Shown here: one piece after another, positions 29,101 to 41,400 of the stretch | How the letters are laid out: every line of letters starts with the position of its first letter | How positions within the stretch are numbered: position 1 is the stretch's first letter | Assembly: GCA_965644315.1 (NCBI GenBank) | Contig: CBFFRQ010000032.1 | Location: 124,001-188,000, forward strand | DNA from: Caecitellus pseudoparvulus | Taxonomy: Eukaryota > Bigyra: Bicosoecida | Length of the DNA stretch: 64,000 nucleotides | Direction: 5' to 3' | The notes under the pieces: generated by a model | Told to the model about the DNA's origin: nothing | The model's input: the letters and a program-made list of their open reading frames with translations, nothing else | Databases searched by the model: none | Made by a program: the position numbers and the translations under genes

Positions 29101-31107
29101 TGGCTCGAAGCACCTGCCTCGCGCTCGTCGCGTGTGCCGGCCTTGCCGCCGTGCGGGCCACTGGCATCACCATGGCCTTGACGAATGCAGGCGTGCAAGA
29201 CCTCGCAAGTGTCGCCAAGGACATCATCGCCGAGAAGTTCGGCACGCTGACCGTCGCAGGTGAGAGCGGCGCTCGAGGCGCGGCCAGGTGCACTGCACAA
29301 GCCCCCAGGGCGGCTCGTTTCCTGGGCCCTTCCTGCCCCCTGTGCGGTGCCCCTGCGCGGCATCGTCGAGTGATCTATTTCATACATTCTTTGAACTCGT
29401 TACCCTTTATGTTTGCTTTCTGAGTGTACCTGGTGCAGCTGGACCGCCCCACTGGCTTCTGCGTGCGGAATTTGCGTTGCCAGAATGTGATGCACTTCTC
29501 TCCCATCCTGCGGCTTGCCTGCGCAGAGAACAAAATGGAGAAGGACGGCCTGGACATTACTCTTAGTGATCTAACCGTCAGCGGCCTGACCGTGGGCGAC
29601 GTGCAGAGTGCGTTCAAGCGGCGCCGCCTCGCGAAGCTGGCCTCCGCTCAACCCGTCGCCCCTTCCCTGCGCCACAGTGCAACTGGCTCCCAGTGCGGGC
29701 CTGTCCATGCTGGCCCAGGACATCAACGTGGAGGCCCTCAGCGCCAATTGGGCCTACCAGCTGCACATCTGGCCCCACGTGCCGTACGGCAGCGGCGTCG
29801 TGACTGGCTCCGTGGCTTCCTGCTCGGCCAAGGTGCTCGCCACAGTGTACACGCTGCCGGGGGGCCATTTGAACGCGACCATCGACACCGTGGACATCAG
29901 CGTGGGGGACGTCACCCTGCACTTCTCCGGCGGCATCACCGCCTGGATCCTGGACCTGCTCAAGGGCCTGCTGAAGGGGGTCTTCAAGAGCGCCATCGCG
30001 GGGGGCCTGGAGGACACGCTGCGGGAGCTGGTCGCAGACGACGTCGACAGCATCCTCGCGACCTTCCCTACACAGCAGCCCCTGCCCCTGCCCGCCCCCT
30101 ACAACGTCTCTGGCATCGACATCGCAGTCACGGCTGGGCCAGCCTTCACGGCGCAGTACTTTGGCATTGGCATTTCAGGGGCGGGGTATGTTCTGAGCGA
30201 CCCCGCCAAGCCCCCCCCCTTCACCCCACCAACCAACCTGTCCCTGTGGGATGCCCGTACCGCTGAGTACTACGCACAGGTGGCCGTGTCCACTTTCTCC
30301 GTGCAGAGCCTGTTCTGGTCGCTGCAGGAGGGCGGCGTGCTGCGTTACACGGTGCTGCCCACCGACGTGCCAGCGGACTTTCCCCTGCAGCTCAAGACCA
30401 GCGACATCGCCTGGGATGCCATCGCGCCGGGGCTGGTCAAGGCCTACCCAAACATGTGGGTGCAGCTGGCGGCGCATTTTGGCGAGGCCTTCAAGGTCAC
30501 TGCCTCCGAGGCCGGCAACTCCTTCGCCGTGACGCTGCCGCTGGCACTGGACATCCAGCCGCAGACGCCAAGCGGCCCCGTGACAGCCTTCACCGTGGGC
30601 TGCCCCCTCGCCACGCAGATGCGTGTGTCTGTGAACCAGAACGGCACGGGGCAGGTGATCGCGGGCAGTCTGGACTTCGTCACGTGCGACCTGGGCGTCA
30701 CAAACTCCTCCGTCGGCAAGGTCACCATCGGCCTCCTGACAACCGTCGTGAACTGGGCTCTGCCCACCCTCGTCCTGCCCTTTGCCAACAGCCTGCTGCA
30801 GGAGGGCTTCCCCCTGCCCAGCGTGGACGGCGTCACCCTCACCAACACCACCGTCGCCTTCCGCGACAACTACGCCGTGCTGGCCTCCAACCTGGACGTG
30901 AACATCTCCGCCCTCCCCTTCAACTTCTCCAGCACCCTGCGCAGCTACTCAGCCGACCTCACCAGCCACTCCACCGTGTCAGGCGTCGCGAACCTGCCTG
31001 TGCCCGCCAGCCAGCCCCTGTTTTTCGGCGGCAAGGAGGCGTCAGGGCGCGTGCTGCAGCCTTCCGAGGGGGCGCAGCGCAACCAGCGTCGCCTGCGAGG
31101 CGTTTGA
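29101..31107 (+). CDS. BPI/LBP-family secreted lipid-binding protein
   Basis: Three exons: 29101-29259, 29484-29607, 29678-31107 (570 residues). The second exon could instead begin at 29529, dropping 15 residues; both keep phase. A signal peptide (MARSTCLALVACAGLAAVRA) precedes ITMALTNAGVQDLASVAKD, the amphipathic start typical of the BPI fold. A two-domain boomerang layout is expected: the first half carries LSDLTVSGLTVGDVQ and GDVTLHFSGGITAW, the second VGCPLATQMRVSVN and FVTCDLGV. BPI/LBP proteins bind lipid or lipopolysaccharide in an apolar groove; in protists the ligand is unknown. Several NxS/T sites fit passage through the secretory route. The first intron holds GTGCGGAATTTG shortly before its acceptor. 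Confidence 0.82.
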
Positions 31108-31261
31108 AGTGACGTGGCAGAGGCCCGTGCATTGAGCAGTCACGTGCACCGGCAAGCCAGTGCGGGGGGGGCGCGTGCAAGCTTCGGCTGCTGCTTGAGC
31201 AAAGGGGGGGTGGCCGGGGCAGCAGAGGGGTTCTTTGCGGAAAACAGAAGCGGGTAGCGCA

Positions 31262-31273
31262 CAAATTCCGCCC
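31262..31273. promoter_or_regulatory. AT-rich motif upstream of peroxiredoxin gene
   Basis: CAAATTCCGCCC sits about 75-85 bases before the ATG at 31347, in the 239-base gap after the BPI-like gene. Confidence 0.4.
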
Positions 31274-31346
31274 ACCACGCCAATGCACGCCATTGCCTCA
31301 CCTGCAGCTCCCGCGCTTCTACACCGCGACCAAACACCTCCCCGCC

Positions 31347-32304
31347 ATGTCTGCCCTTCGCCTGGGCGACGCCCTCCCCGCCAAGACCCTGGAAACGAGC
31401 CATGGGGCCATCAACCTGAGCGAGGTGAGCGGCGAACCGAGCCTCAATGCGCCGCCACTTTGGCGCCTGCACGCCCGCCGCCCACTCCACTGCGCAGTAC
31501 TTCAAGGACTCTTGGGGCATCATTTTCTCCCACCCACGAGACTTCACGCCCGTCTGCACAACGGAGCTGGGCACGGTGCGTGCCCGCTGTGCATTCCGTG
31601 GAACTGCAACGGGCCGCTGACCCTTGCAGACACCACACACGCACACCCTGCGCGCCAACACAGGTGGGCAAGATCTTGCCAGACCTGGACGCACGAGGTG
31701 TCAAGGTGCTGGCGCTGTCGGTGGACTCGGTGGAGTCACACAAGGCGTGGACAAAGGTGCGGAGCTGGCGCGCTCTTGCACTCAATCAACGAAGCCCACA
31801 CATTGCAGGCCACACACCCCCCCCCGCCGCCGCTGCCTGCAGGACATTGAGGCCACCAGCGGGGTGTCTGTGACGTTCCCCATCATTGCCGACCCTGATC
31901 GGGAGTTCGCCACTGAGCTGGGCATGCTGGACCCAGATGAGAAGGATGACACAGGCTTGCCCGTGACGGTGCGGGCTGTGCTCATTTTCAACCCTGCCGG
32001 GACACTTGCGCTGAGCATCACGTACCCACCCGCTGTGGGGCGCAACTTCAAGGAAGTCTTGCGAGTTGTGGACGCCCTGCAGCGCGCAGCCGTGCACCCC
32101 GTCGCCACACCTGCCAACTGGGAGCCCGGCCAGCAAGTCATGCTGCAGCCGAGTCTGTCAGCCGAGCAGGCGGCGACGCAGTTCCCCGCCCACACTGTCA
32201 CGGACGTGCCTTCAGGCAAGGGCTACATCCGCATGGCAGCTGACCCTGAACCCGAGGCGGTGACCAAGCTCCCAGCTGCGGCCGGGGCTGCCGGCAGCGC
32301 CTGA
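31347..32304 (+). CDS. 1-Cys peroxiredoxin (PRDX6 type)
   Basis: Four exons: 31347-31424, 31498-31575, 31664-31756, 31843-32304 (236 residues). The enzyme reduces hydroperoxides with the peroxidatic Cys46 in [13 protein letters not shown]. The 1-Cys/PRDX6 class is shown by [20 protein letters not shown], the [19 protein letters not shown] strand, [19 protein letters not shown], and the long C-terminal extension with [18 protein letters not shown] and [15 protein letters not shown]. No second conserved Cys is seen. No targeting peptide, so cytosolic action is likely. Introns of 73, 88 and 86 bases. Its 3' end faces that of the channel gene, 111 bases apart. Confidence 0.95.
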
Positions 32305-32415
32305 GTACATGTACGAGGAGGGCAGGCACGGCATGGCAATGCAAGAGACCTGCATTTAAATCGACTGCACATGCTTTGCGTGGAGAGGGCACCAGGCTCT
32401 GCCTGCCCCTGCCAC

Positions 32416-35400
32416 TCACAGCCCCGCGTCATCCTCCTCGTCGCTCTGCACTTCCGCACTGCTGCCAGGCTGCTCCCCTGACGTTTGCTCCACTGCCACG
32501 TCCCCCGCACTGGCAAAGAAGGGGAAGGCGGACGCCAAGGCAGCCAGCCCGTCTGCCGCTGCGCCTGTGGTGCTGGAATCCAGGGAGCTGTTCGCGGCGA
32601 ACTGCCGCTGCACCCGCCGCCGCGCGAGGAACCCGCGCACAGAGCTCTGCACCCTGGACACGAGCATGTGGCGCACCCACCGCGCCATGACAGTCTCACG
32701 TTGCATGCGCTCCACCGCGCTCAGGGCGTCAGGCCCGAACTTCCACCTGGACAGCAGCGTCAGCAGCGTGCCAAACGGCACTTGCAAGCTGCCCTCCGGT
32801 CGGGCAGCCACTGCAGCTGCAGCTGCAGCGTGCACGTGCTCCAAGCGCACTGCGTCCAGGGCGGCGATTTGCTGCGAAGGGAGGCGTATGGGTGGTGGGG
32901 GAGAGCTGTGTGAGCAGGGGGTGTGGGGCGAGCGGCGTTTGCGTGGGTTGGCGGCAGCACGCACAGCATCCACCTCCTCGGGGGTTCGCAGACTGCCAAT
33001 TTCACGCAGCACGCGCTTTGCCACCCCCATTGCCTCCACTCGGCTGCGCATGATAAATGAAGGCGCATGGTGCTGTCGCTTGGGCGTGCGCTGCCCTGCC
33101 TTGCGCAGGCGGCTCGCAGTGCCCGCGCCTGCCGCCTGGCTCTCAAACCGCACGCGAGGAGGAATCTCCACAGTGGGAGCAGGCTGCGCGCCATCTTCGG
33201 CCTTGTCCGAAGCAGGGCTTGCTGGGGCAGAGGCTGCCGGGCGTGGTGCGGCGTCGGGGCCTTGGTGCCCTCCTGCAGCTGGCAACGCTCCCGCAGGTTT
33301 GGACTTTTCTGCGCCGACGAGGGGAGCAGCTCCCGAAGGCGGCACCATGCTGGCAGGCAGCACGGCGGCATCGCTTGCACTGGCCTGGTCCTGTCGCTTC
33401 CCCAACGGCGGCTGCACTTGCTTGCTGAGAATAGCGCGGCGCCGCAGCAGCAGCTGGCGTGCCTGTCGCAGGGTGCGAATGCGACGGCGCACTTCAAAGA
33501 CAACTGCGGAAGTGCAAAGCGGCGAACGCGTGCATGGCAAACTCGGGGAGGAGAAGTGCCCCGCTTCAAGTGGGTGGATGCAGGGGGTCACGTACCGTTC
33601 TGTTCAAAGGCCATGCCGTGCACTTCAGTGCGGAGGATGGACCACCACCACCGCCGCTGCAGGCCGCGTGCGAGGAAGCGCTGGAACGGGGACTGCCCAA
33701 AACTCACAAAGGCGGCCTCCAGGAACGCCTTGCTGACATCCTTGTCATCAGACTTGCTGCCGGCCCTGCTGTCCGCCGGCCCTGCACCGCCAAGCGTTGA
33801 CGACATGCCCGGGTCAAATGCAGATCGGCCACGGGCGTGGCCGCCGCCTGTAGACGCCCCAGCCACGCTGTCCGAGCCTGTCGTCAAGTGTGGTGGAGCC
33901 TGGGGCAGGGACGCCTCTGTGGACTGCCACATGGCCGAGTCCTTGCGAGTGGCGAGGTAGAACGGCTTGCCCAGCTTGGCGTCCATTTCTGCCAAGCGTG
34001 CAAGCAGCGCCGCCCGTTCCTGGCGGCGCTGCAAGCGCTCAAGCTTATCTTGACCCGCTGTAAAACGTGGAAGGCGTGTGATTGGTGCTTAGGAGTGGGA
34101 GCACTGTTTCCAGCGGCGAGGGACACGCACCGAGGCGGGTCAAGAAAGGGCGCAGTTTTCGCAGCGGCAGCACGCCTTGGAACTTGGAGTCCATGCCCCG
34201 GCTGGTCCACGCTTTCTTATACTTCTGAATGTCCGCAAAGGACATGTCCGAGCTTTGCTCGATTTCAACCTGCGATGCGTGGAAGAGGAGGGTGGTCCAG
34301 CGGATACGGTACACTCCGGGACCAGGGTCGCGTGCGCTTTCCGTGCTGCAACGTACAGCGTACAAGAAGTTCTCCAGCACTGAGCCGAGGTAAAAGGCGA
34401 GAATGACAAGCGTCACGATAAGGGTGAATGCGAAGAAGTACACGTTTGTAACGCTGGTCACGCTCTGCGTATCCGCGTAAATGGACGGCCACTCGCCTCC
34501 TGCAAAACGGGAGAGGGGAAACGGGGACAGCATTGTTCGACTCGCATGCAGGCAATGGCAGCGATAACTAAGACCAGTGAAGCGATGCGGCGGAGCAAGA
34601 CGCACCTGTGGCCATGCGCAGAAGAATAAAGAGGCTGCTGCCAAAGGTGCGGAAGTGCGCGTGGCGGTTGATGGCCTCCAGAGGAGCAACACTGCCCGCG
34701 AATTCGACGGCGCTAGCCAATGCCCCAGGCGCGGCCTGGCACGTGGACACCTCCAGCACGCCTGCTACGGCTGGGGGCACCGTGGCACCAGTGGTGGGGT
34801 GTGTGCTGCCAGGCTCAAGCAGAGTCCCACCCACGGTGTTGGCAGACTGTGCCTCCTGCACAAGTTCAGCCCATGTGAAGTTCCCTGCAGCCACGCTGGC
34901 CGCAGCGGCTTCTGGCGTGAACAGAAACACAGACTGCAGCTCCCGCGTGGCTTGCTGCAGGGAAGCGTCATACAGAGCCCCCATGCTGAGAAGGGATGTG
35001 AAAGTGGCCTCCTGCGCGTCCTCGCCTGGCTCGGGGTAGTACGCCACCCGGTCACCCAACCGAGTGGATTGGGAGCCGATGCGGGCGGGGGGCAGCAGGT
35101 GCAGCGGGTCGCCCAGGCTCACCCCGAAGCAGGCCGAGTTGTTGGTGACAGAGGGCTGCAGGTTGAAGGCTAGGACTGGGTCGGGGTGCGGCACAGACCA
35201 CTGGTGCACATGGCGACGTGAGGCGCCCAGGTCCCCGAACAGCTCCATGCCCATGACAGCAAAGACGAAGAGGAAGAGGAAGAGGACTGCCGTGACATTC
35301 AGCAGGGACCCCAGGGACACGACGGCCGTGTCAAAGAGGATGCGCAGGGAGGGGATCTTGCGGAACACGCGCGCCAGCCGAGCGACGCGGAACACCCGCG

Positions 35401-38400
35401 CAGCCTCCACAGAGAAGGGGAACGTCGCCGGCATGAAGTCGAAGATGAGGGAGCCGGCGACGAGGACGAAGTCGAAGGTGTCCCATGCGTCGCTGAAGTA
35501 CGCCTCCAGGCCCAGGCCCAGCCACTTGATGAGCACTTCTGCCGCGAAAATGGCCAGGAACACGCGGTTCAGGATCAGGATAGCCTGCGCAAAGTCGGCT
35601 GAAATGGGGTAGTGGTTCATCATCAGCACGATGACGTTCAGGATGATGCAGGCGGTGATGAAGCCATGGAACCAAGGGTGCTTGCTCAGCAAGTTCGCGT
35701 TGTCGCGGGATTTGTACCAGGACAGCGCACAGCACCGCCGTGTGCGCACCGCGCAGTAGCACGTGCAGCAGTCCTTGCAGCACACTGCGCAGCTGCTGCT
35801 GACGTCGGAAGCGCAGGCTGCCAGGGAAGGGCAGGACTCTGCCGTTGCAGTCGTGGTGGACTTCTTGAAGCAGGGTGGCGCGATGAGCGCGCCCTCCTTC
35901 AAAATGCGCCGGTTGCGAATGCGGTCTTTCCGCGCTTGCTTCTTGCGCAGTGCGGCAGCTGCCAGGGGCGACAATGATGAAGTGGGCGTGCGGGACATGC
36001 TGGCTTGGGGTGCGCCGCTCTTGCTCGTGTCCACACGCAAGGAGGCGTGCTGGGAGCCCTCCATTTCGGCGCCGTTACTCGAAGACGCAGCACGCGCGTG
36101 TGCGGCCTGCAGGTACGCCTGGCGAAGTTCCGCCTCCACATCGTCATCTTCAGTGTCGGAGGAAGTGCCGGAGGATGAGTCGGTGGAGGAGGTCGTGGAG
36201 GACGTGTCCCCCTGCCCCGTGCGAATGATGTGTGCGGCAGTACGGGAGGATGGCGTGGCCCCAGACACCTCCCCGAACACGTCCACTGCACTCTCCTCGT
36301 CGCCGCTGGCTGCTGCGGGCACAGCTGCGATGTCTGTGATGCGGGGTTCACTGGCAGCCTTTGCGGCAGAACCCAGGTGTCGAGGTGCGGCCGCTGAGAA
36401 CAACGAGTCCATGCCACTGCCATCCACGCTGACGCTGGTGTCTGACAGAACCAAGTCCCGGACTGACGCGCCGGCTTGGGGGACGTAGCGGGAGCCAGGC
36501 ACTCCAGCGTTGCCCTTTTGCACGTCAAGGAGGCTGGGGGAGAACACAAACGTGCCTGCCAAGTTGCTGCCTTTGTGTGTGTGGGAGCTGGGCTCTTGGC
36601 GCGTGCCCAGGCGGCTGCTCAAGGCCGCCTTGCGACCTGCACGCTGCAGCAGCCGTGCTCCTGCTGTCATGGGGCGCCCAGGAGCTGCAAACATCTGCCC
36701 TGCCTGCTGGCCACTTCCCTCACCCCCATCTTCAGCGTGCGACACCTCATCCTGGGCCTCCAGCTCCACGCCAGCTACCACAGCTGCCACGCGCCGGAAG
36801 CCGTTTGACACGTAGTTCCGCACACCTGGCAGCAAGGTTGCCAAATTGGGCACACCACGGCCTGCGGCGAGTGGCACGTCTGCGGCTGCTGCTCGTCTGG
36901 GCAGAGCCAGCACAGCTCTGCTGGGTGACGGCCGGAGAGGCTTTGGGGCAGGGCTGTGAGCCGCCTCCGACGGGGGCACGGCAACCAAGTCGGCAGCACA
37001 TGCCTGAGCGTTCTCCGCACCAGGCATCGGCGACCCAACAACTGGGGATGGCTCAGGTGCGGTGGTGCTGGGTGTTTCGGTCGCTACGCGCTTGCGCTTT
37101 GGACGCTTGAAGTTGACGGCAGCAGCAGCCAGCGGCTCCGGCACCGGCGCTTCGAAGTCAGCACGCAGCAGGCGGCGTTGCTGAGGAGGGGAAAAGAGCA
37201 GCACGAAGCGCTGCAAGTTCAGCCACTTGCGCTGCTTGCTGGTCATGTCGGCAGACCCTGACACCCTGGCCAGGTGCTCAAGCACGATGCCCAGCACCAA
37301 CTGCAGCAAGATGAAGCTGACCACAAACACGAACACAATGAAGAACAGCGCGAAGAAGGGGGAGTTGTTCTTTATCGGGCCCTTGTTTGCGTCGTCTATG
37401 TCCATGGCACGGAACATCACTGCGAAAGCGAGAAGACGGCGGGGCAGTGCGGAAGCAGGCATCGTTGTGCACGGCAACGGCGGCTTTGGGGTGGGCGTGA
37501 CGCACCTGGTGCCCAGGTTTCCAACGTCACAATGCGGGCAAGAGTGCCCAGGGAAGAGGGCATAGAGTCGAAGTTTGCCGTGGGGACCTGCCACGCCCGC
37601 AGGGCCAACTCGCCGTCCTCCGCCACAAACACACCCCGACACAGCTCCCGGGTGGAGACAGACTCGTCTGAGCAGTTGCCCATGGCATCTGCAAACAGGT
37701 CGCGAGCCATGACAGAGAAGGCGAACATGGTCAAGGTGCACAGCAGAGCCGCATTAACAATTTGAAGCCTGTGAGAGCGGGGGGAGGGCAGGTGCAAATG
37801 TATCGCAGCCAAGGCCAAAGTCAAGGCGTCAACACGCACCCGCCCGACCACATGGCAATGACGAGGCGTCGAGTGGCGGCGAACCTGTCCATGAGGCGCA
37901 GTGGTCGCAGGCAGCGGCCGATGCGCAGGAGGCGGAGCCACAGTGGCTCGCTTGTGCCTTCCGCGACCAGCCCCCGATCCCCGCCCTGTGTCGTGCCTGG
38001 CAAGGAAAGCAGGTCGCCGTTGCCGCCAAAGGCTCGACCAGTGTACGAAGTCACAAGCAGTACCTCTGCGATGGAGACGAAGGCGATGAAGGCGTCGAAG
38101 GCGTTCCAGCCGACGGAGAAATACCGCGTGCCGCCCAGCGCGAACATGCGCAGCGCCATTTCCAACCCGAACAGCACCGCGAACACCAAGTCCATCACGG
38201 CGATCCAGCGTGGCTGGTCCAGGGAAGCCTGGTAGTCGTCGAACGCCAGCAAGATGGAAGACAGCACAATGATGCCTGCGACAGTGTACTCAAAGGCGGG
38301 CATTTTGATGATGCGGAGTGCGAGCGCTCGGGCAGGGTGCTGCAGCGAGCAAGCACACCGGCCACAGCACACAAACTCAGAGGGCTCTGCGAAACAAGTA

Positions 38401-41400
38401 GGGGCGGGGAAGGTGCGCAGTGAGGGAGCTGTCAGCGCCTGCGACCCGGGTGGGGCACGTACGAACTCGCAGCGCCCTGTCAGTGCTGGCCGCGGGGCGT
38501 GCAACGGCGCTGGCGGTGTTCTGGGTGGGGGCAGTTCCCGCCCCCCCAGGGCGCTTGCCTGCCATGGCTTTTGCAGTCAAACTTCGAGGCACACTGCTGC
38601 TGTCGCTGAGTTGCTCCTGAGCAGGCAGGGCGGTGCCCGCGTGCCCGCCCTCATCCGCTGCGTCGCTGCCTGGTGCTGCGTCACGTGCTGCAGCTTCCGG
38701 CAACGGCTCGCCTGGAGCCAGGAGCACGGGTGCCCCCTGGAAAATGGGCCCCCCCAGCACAAGGGTCTGTCGAGGGACGCCTGTGTCATCCAGCACGCCG
38801 GGGGCGTCGCTGAGGGTAGGGGCAATGCGGGTGTCCGAGCCTTCGTCCTCCTCATCCACACGCTCCAAGTGATCCCTGCGCTTGTCCCCGCCCAGCACTT
38901 GCGCAGCCGCCAAGCGCTTCGACGCGGCAGCGAGACGCGCGGTGCGTACTGCCTGTGCAGCCGCTGCTCGCTGCCGCAACGCCCACTCCCGCTCATGCTG
39001 ACACAGCGCCAGGACCAGAGGCTGCAGTGCGGTGGCATCATCCACCAGCGGGGGGGGCGCCCGCGTCACACGGGTGGAGGCGGTCATGGGGCGTGCGCCA
39101 GTGCTGGTGGGCGGCCGGCGTGCCGACAGGGGCAAGCGCAGAGGCTCTGCCGCCAGCACGACTGCCGCTGCGGCGCCTGCAGCGTGGTGCTCTGCGGGTG
39201 TGTTGGCCAGCCACGCATCGCCCTCGAGCTGCATGACACGTGTGGCGGCAGACGCCACCGCCTCTGGGTTGGGAGCCTGGTCCTCCTCGTCGTCATCGGT
39301 GTCCTCACTGCTGCTCCATGAGGCATCGCTGACCGCGTCGATGGGTGGGCTGCCTTGGTCGCTGGCAGGTCGCACCTGCCGAGCCTTGTCCACCTCTTCC
39401 TGCGCCATGGCCAAGTTCAGTGTGGCGCTGGTGCCGACGCCTGGCATGGGAGAGGCCTGCGCTGCCAGCAGATCGCCAGCCGCCGCGTCGAACTTGGCAG
39501 CCAGAGAGTCCATGTCCAGGCCGGGCAGGGTGGGGGACGTGGCGGGCGCTGGCTGGCGAGGGGAGGGCGGGATGTTCACCGTGGGTACAGGGGATGCCAG
39601 CAGTGAAGCTGGTGAGCCTGATGCGGCGCTGTGTCGGCTCTGGCGACGTGCCTCGTGCCGCTGGCGTCGCTGGCGCCGTTTGGCACGCAACCGCGCCTCA
39701 AACCGGCGCTGCAGCCGATCAGCCTTGGCTCGCTCAGCCACCTCCTTCTCCGTGCGGCCGCTGCGTGTCGCAGAAGCCTGGGCGCGCTGAGTGAGCAGCG
39801 CCAGAGCAGGGAGGCGTGTTCGACTGGGCAGGTGAAACGCAGGAGACGCTGCGATGGGGCGCCTGGCTCGTAGGGCCCCCACAGCACTGTGAAGAGCTGG
39901 CGAGCCCAAAGACTTGACGGGTGACGGGGACGCCGCCACGCGCCAGGAGCCGGCAGGCTTTGGAGGAGCCGCTTTGTGTTCTGGCTCGTCGACACCCTGC
40001 GTGTGTTCAGTGTGCCCAGGTGGTCCTGGTGCCGACGCGCCGCTCGCGGCAGGCCCTGTCGCCTCCTCCTGCTCAGCGGGAGCTGTGGCGGGTGCCGGGG
40101 CAGTCTCAGCAGTCATGTGTGCACTGTCCTCGTCCGGAATCTCCACGAAGCGGTCGTAGGGGTTGTGCGTCGTCGTGCTCATGGCAGCGAGCTCGTCCTG
40201 CGTCCCCACCGCGTCGAGCGTCACGTCGCGGTACAGGCCGCGCAGGCGCTCGCGGCGGTGGGCGAGGTGGCGCACGAGGGCGAAGGCGCGACGAGACATC
40301 GCGCCCAAGTACACTTCCGCCAGCACCCGCCCCAGTGCGACCATGTCCACGTCTTCTTCTCCCTCGGGGCTGCGTGCACGGTCTGGATCGGAGGTGAAGG
40401 AGGAGAACCGCGCTTCGCCAGGCGGCACACTGCCTGGCTTGCTGTCGGGCGCGCCGACGGGGTCAGGCGGCGCAGTGGGCACTGACGCCGCTGCGTGGCC
40501 CAACATGCCTGCGGCATGCAGCAGGTCGCGCAGAATGCCGGTCTCCTCCTGCGAGAGGGCAGCGCCTTCCCGCACTGCCAGCTGATGCAACAACGCCACC
40601 TGCTCTGCCGTCTGCACACATGCCAAGTTCTTCGCCGCTGTACCGCGAAGCTGGTCCAAGTCGGTTTCCAGGGACGCCTGCTGGTCGTCCTCAGGGATTG
40701 ACGCATCCATCTCGACTTCTGCTCGCTCGTGTGCCGTGCGAGCCATGTGTGCGGCGACGCCCGCCGCCGTCTGCAGGCGGTCCATGCCCACAGTTATGGC
40801 GCGTAGAAAGCCGATGAGGGTGGTGCGCTTGCGCTTGAGGGTTTCCAGGCGCACCTCCCGCTGAAAGCGCACGAGGCGGCGGAACTTGCTCATCTGCTGC
40901 GCGTACCGGTCTTCCTCTGCGTGCTCGAAGTTCTCCAGGATCACGGCCACGTACCAGTTCGTGAGCACGAAGCCTGAGAAGAAAATCCACACAATGATGT
41001 ACGGCACTGCTGCCCACGCGGCTGAAGACTGCATGCAGTTGTAAAAGGCGTTGGACCAGTTGTCCAGCGTGATGAGCACGAACAGCGTGATGGTGGACTC
41101 GAAGAAGGTGTCAAAGCGCAGGCGTGGATCAGCCAGCTCCTCCTCGTCGGCAGGGAAGCGCCCACCAAACAGCTGCATGCCAAGCAGCGCATACACTGCA
41201 GTTGTGAAGATAGTGAGGCCAATCAGGTTCAGCAACGCATGTGTGGACTTGAAGGCGGTGCTGAGCAGCTCCTGCATGCCGGGGATGCGCAGCATGAGCC
41301 GCACCAGGCGCAGCACTCGGAAAATCAGCACTGCTCGCACAATGTCCAGGAGCTGGAAGTTTGTGTCTGACGCAGTGAGCGCAAGGATGTTGAAAGGCAG

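Noticed and set aside
34644-34656. GGTGCGGAAGTGC as another copy of the AT-rich motif
   Set aside because: It is coding sequence of the channel (HFRTFG) on the minus strand; a chance match.
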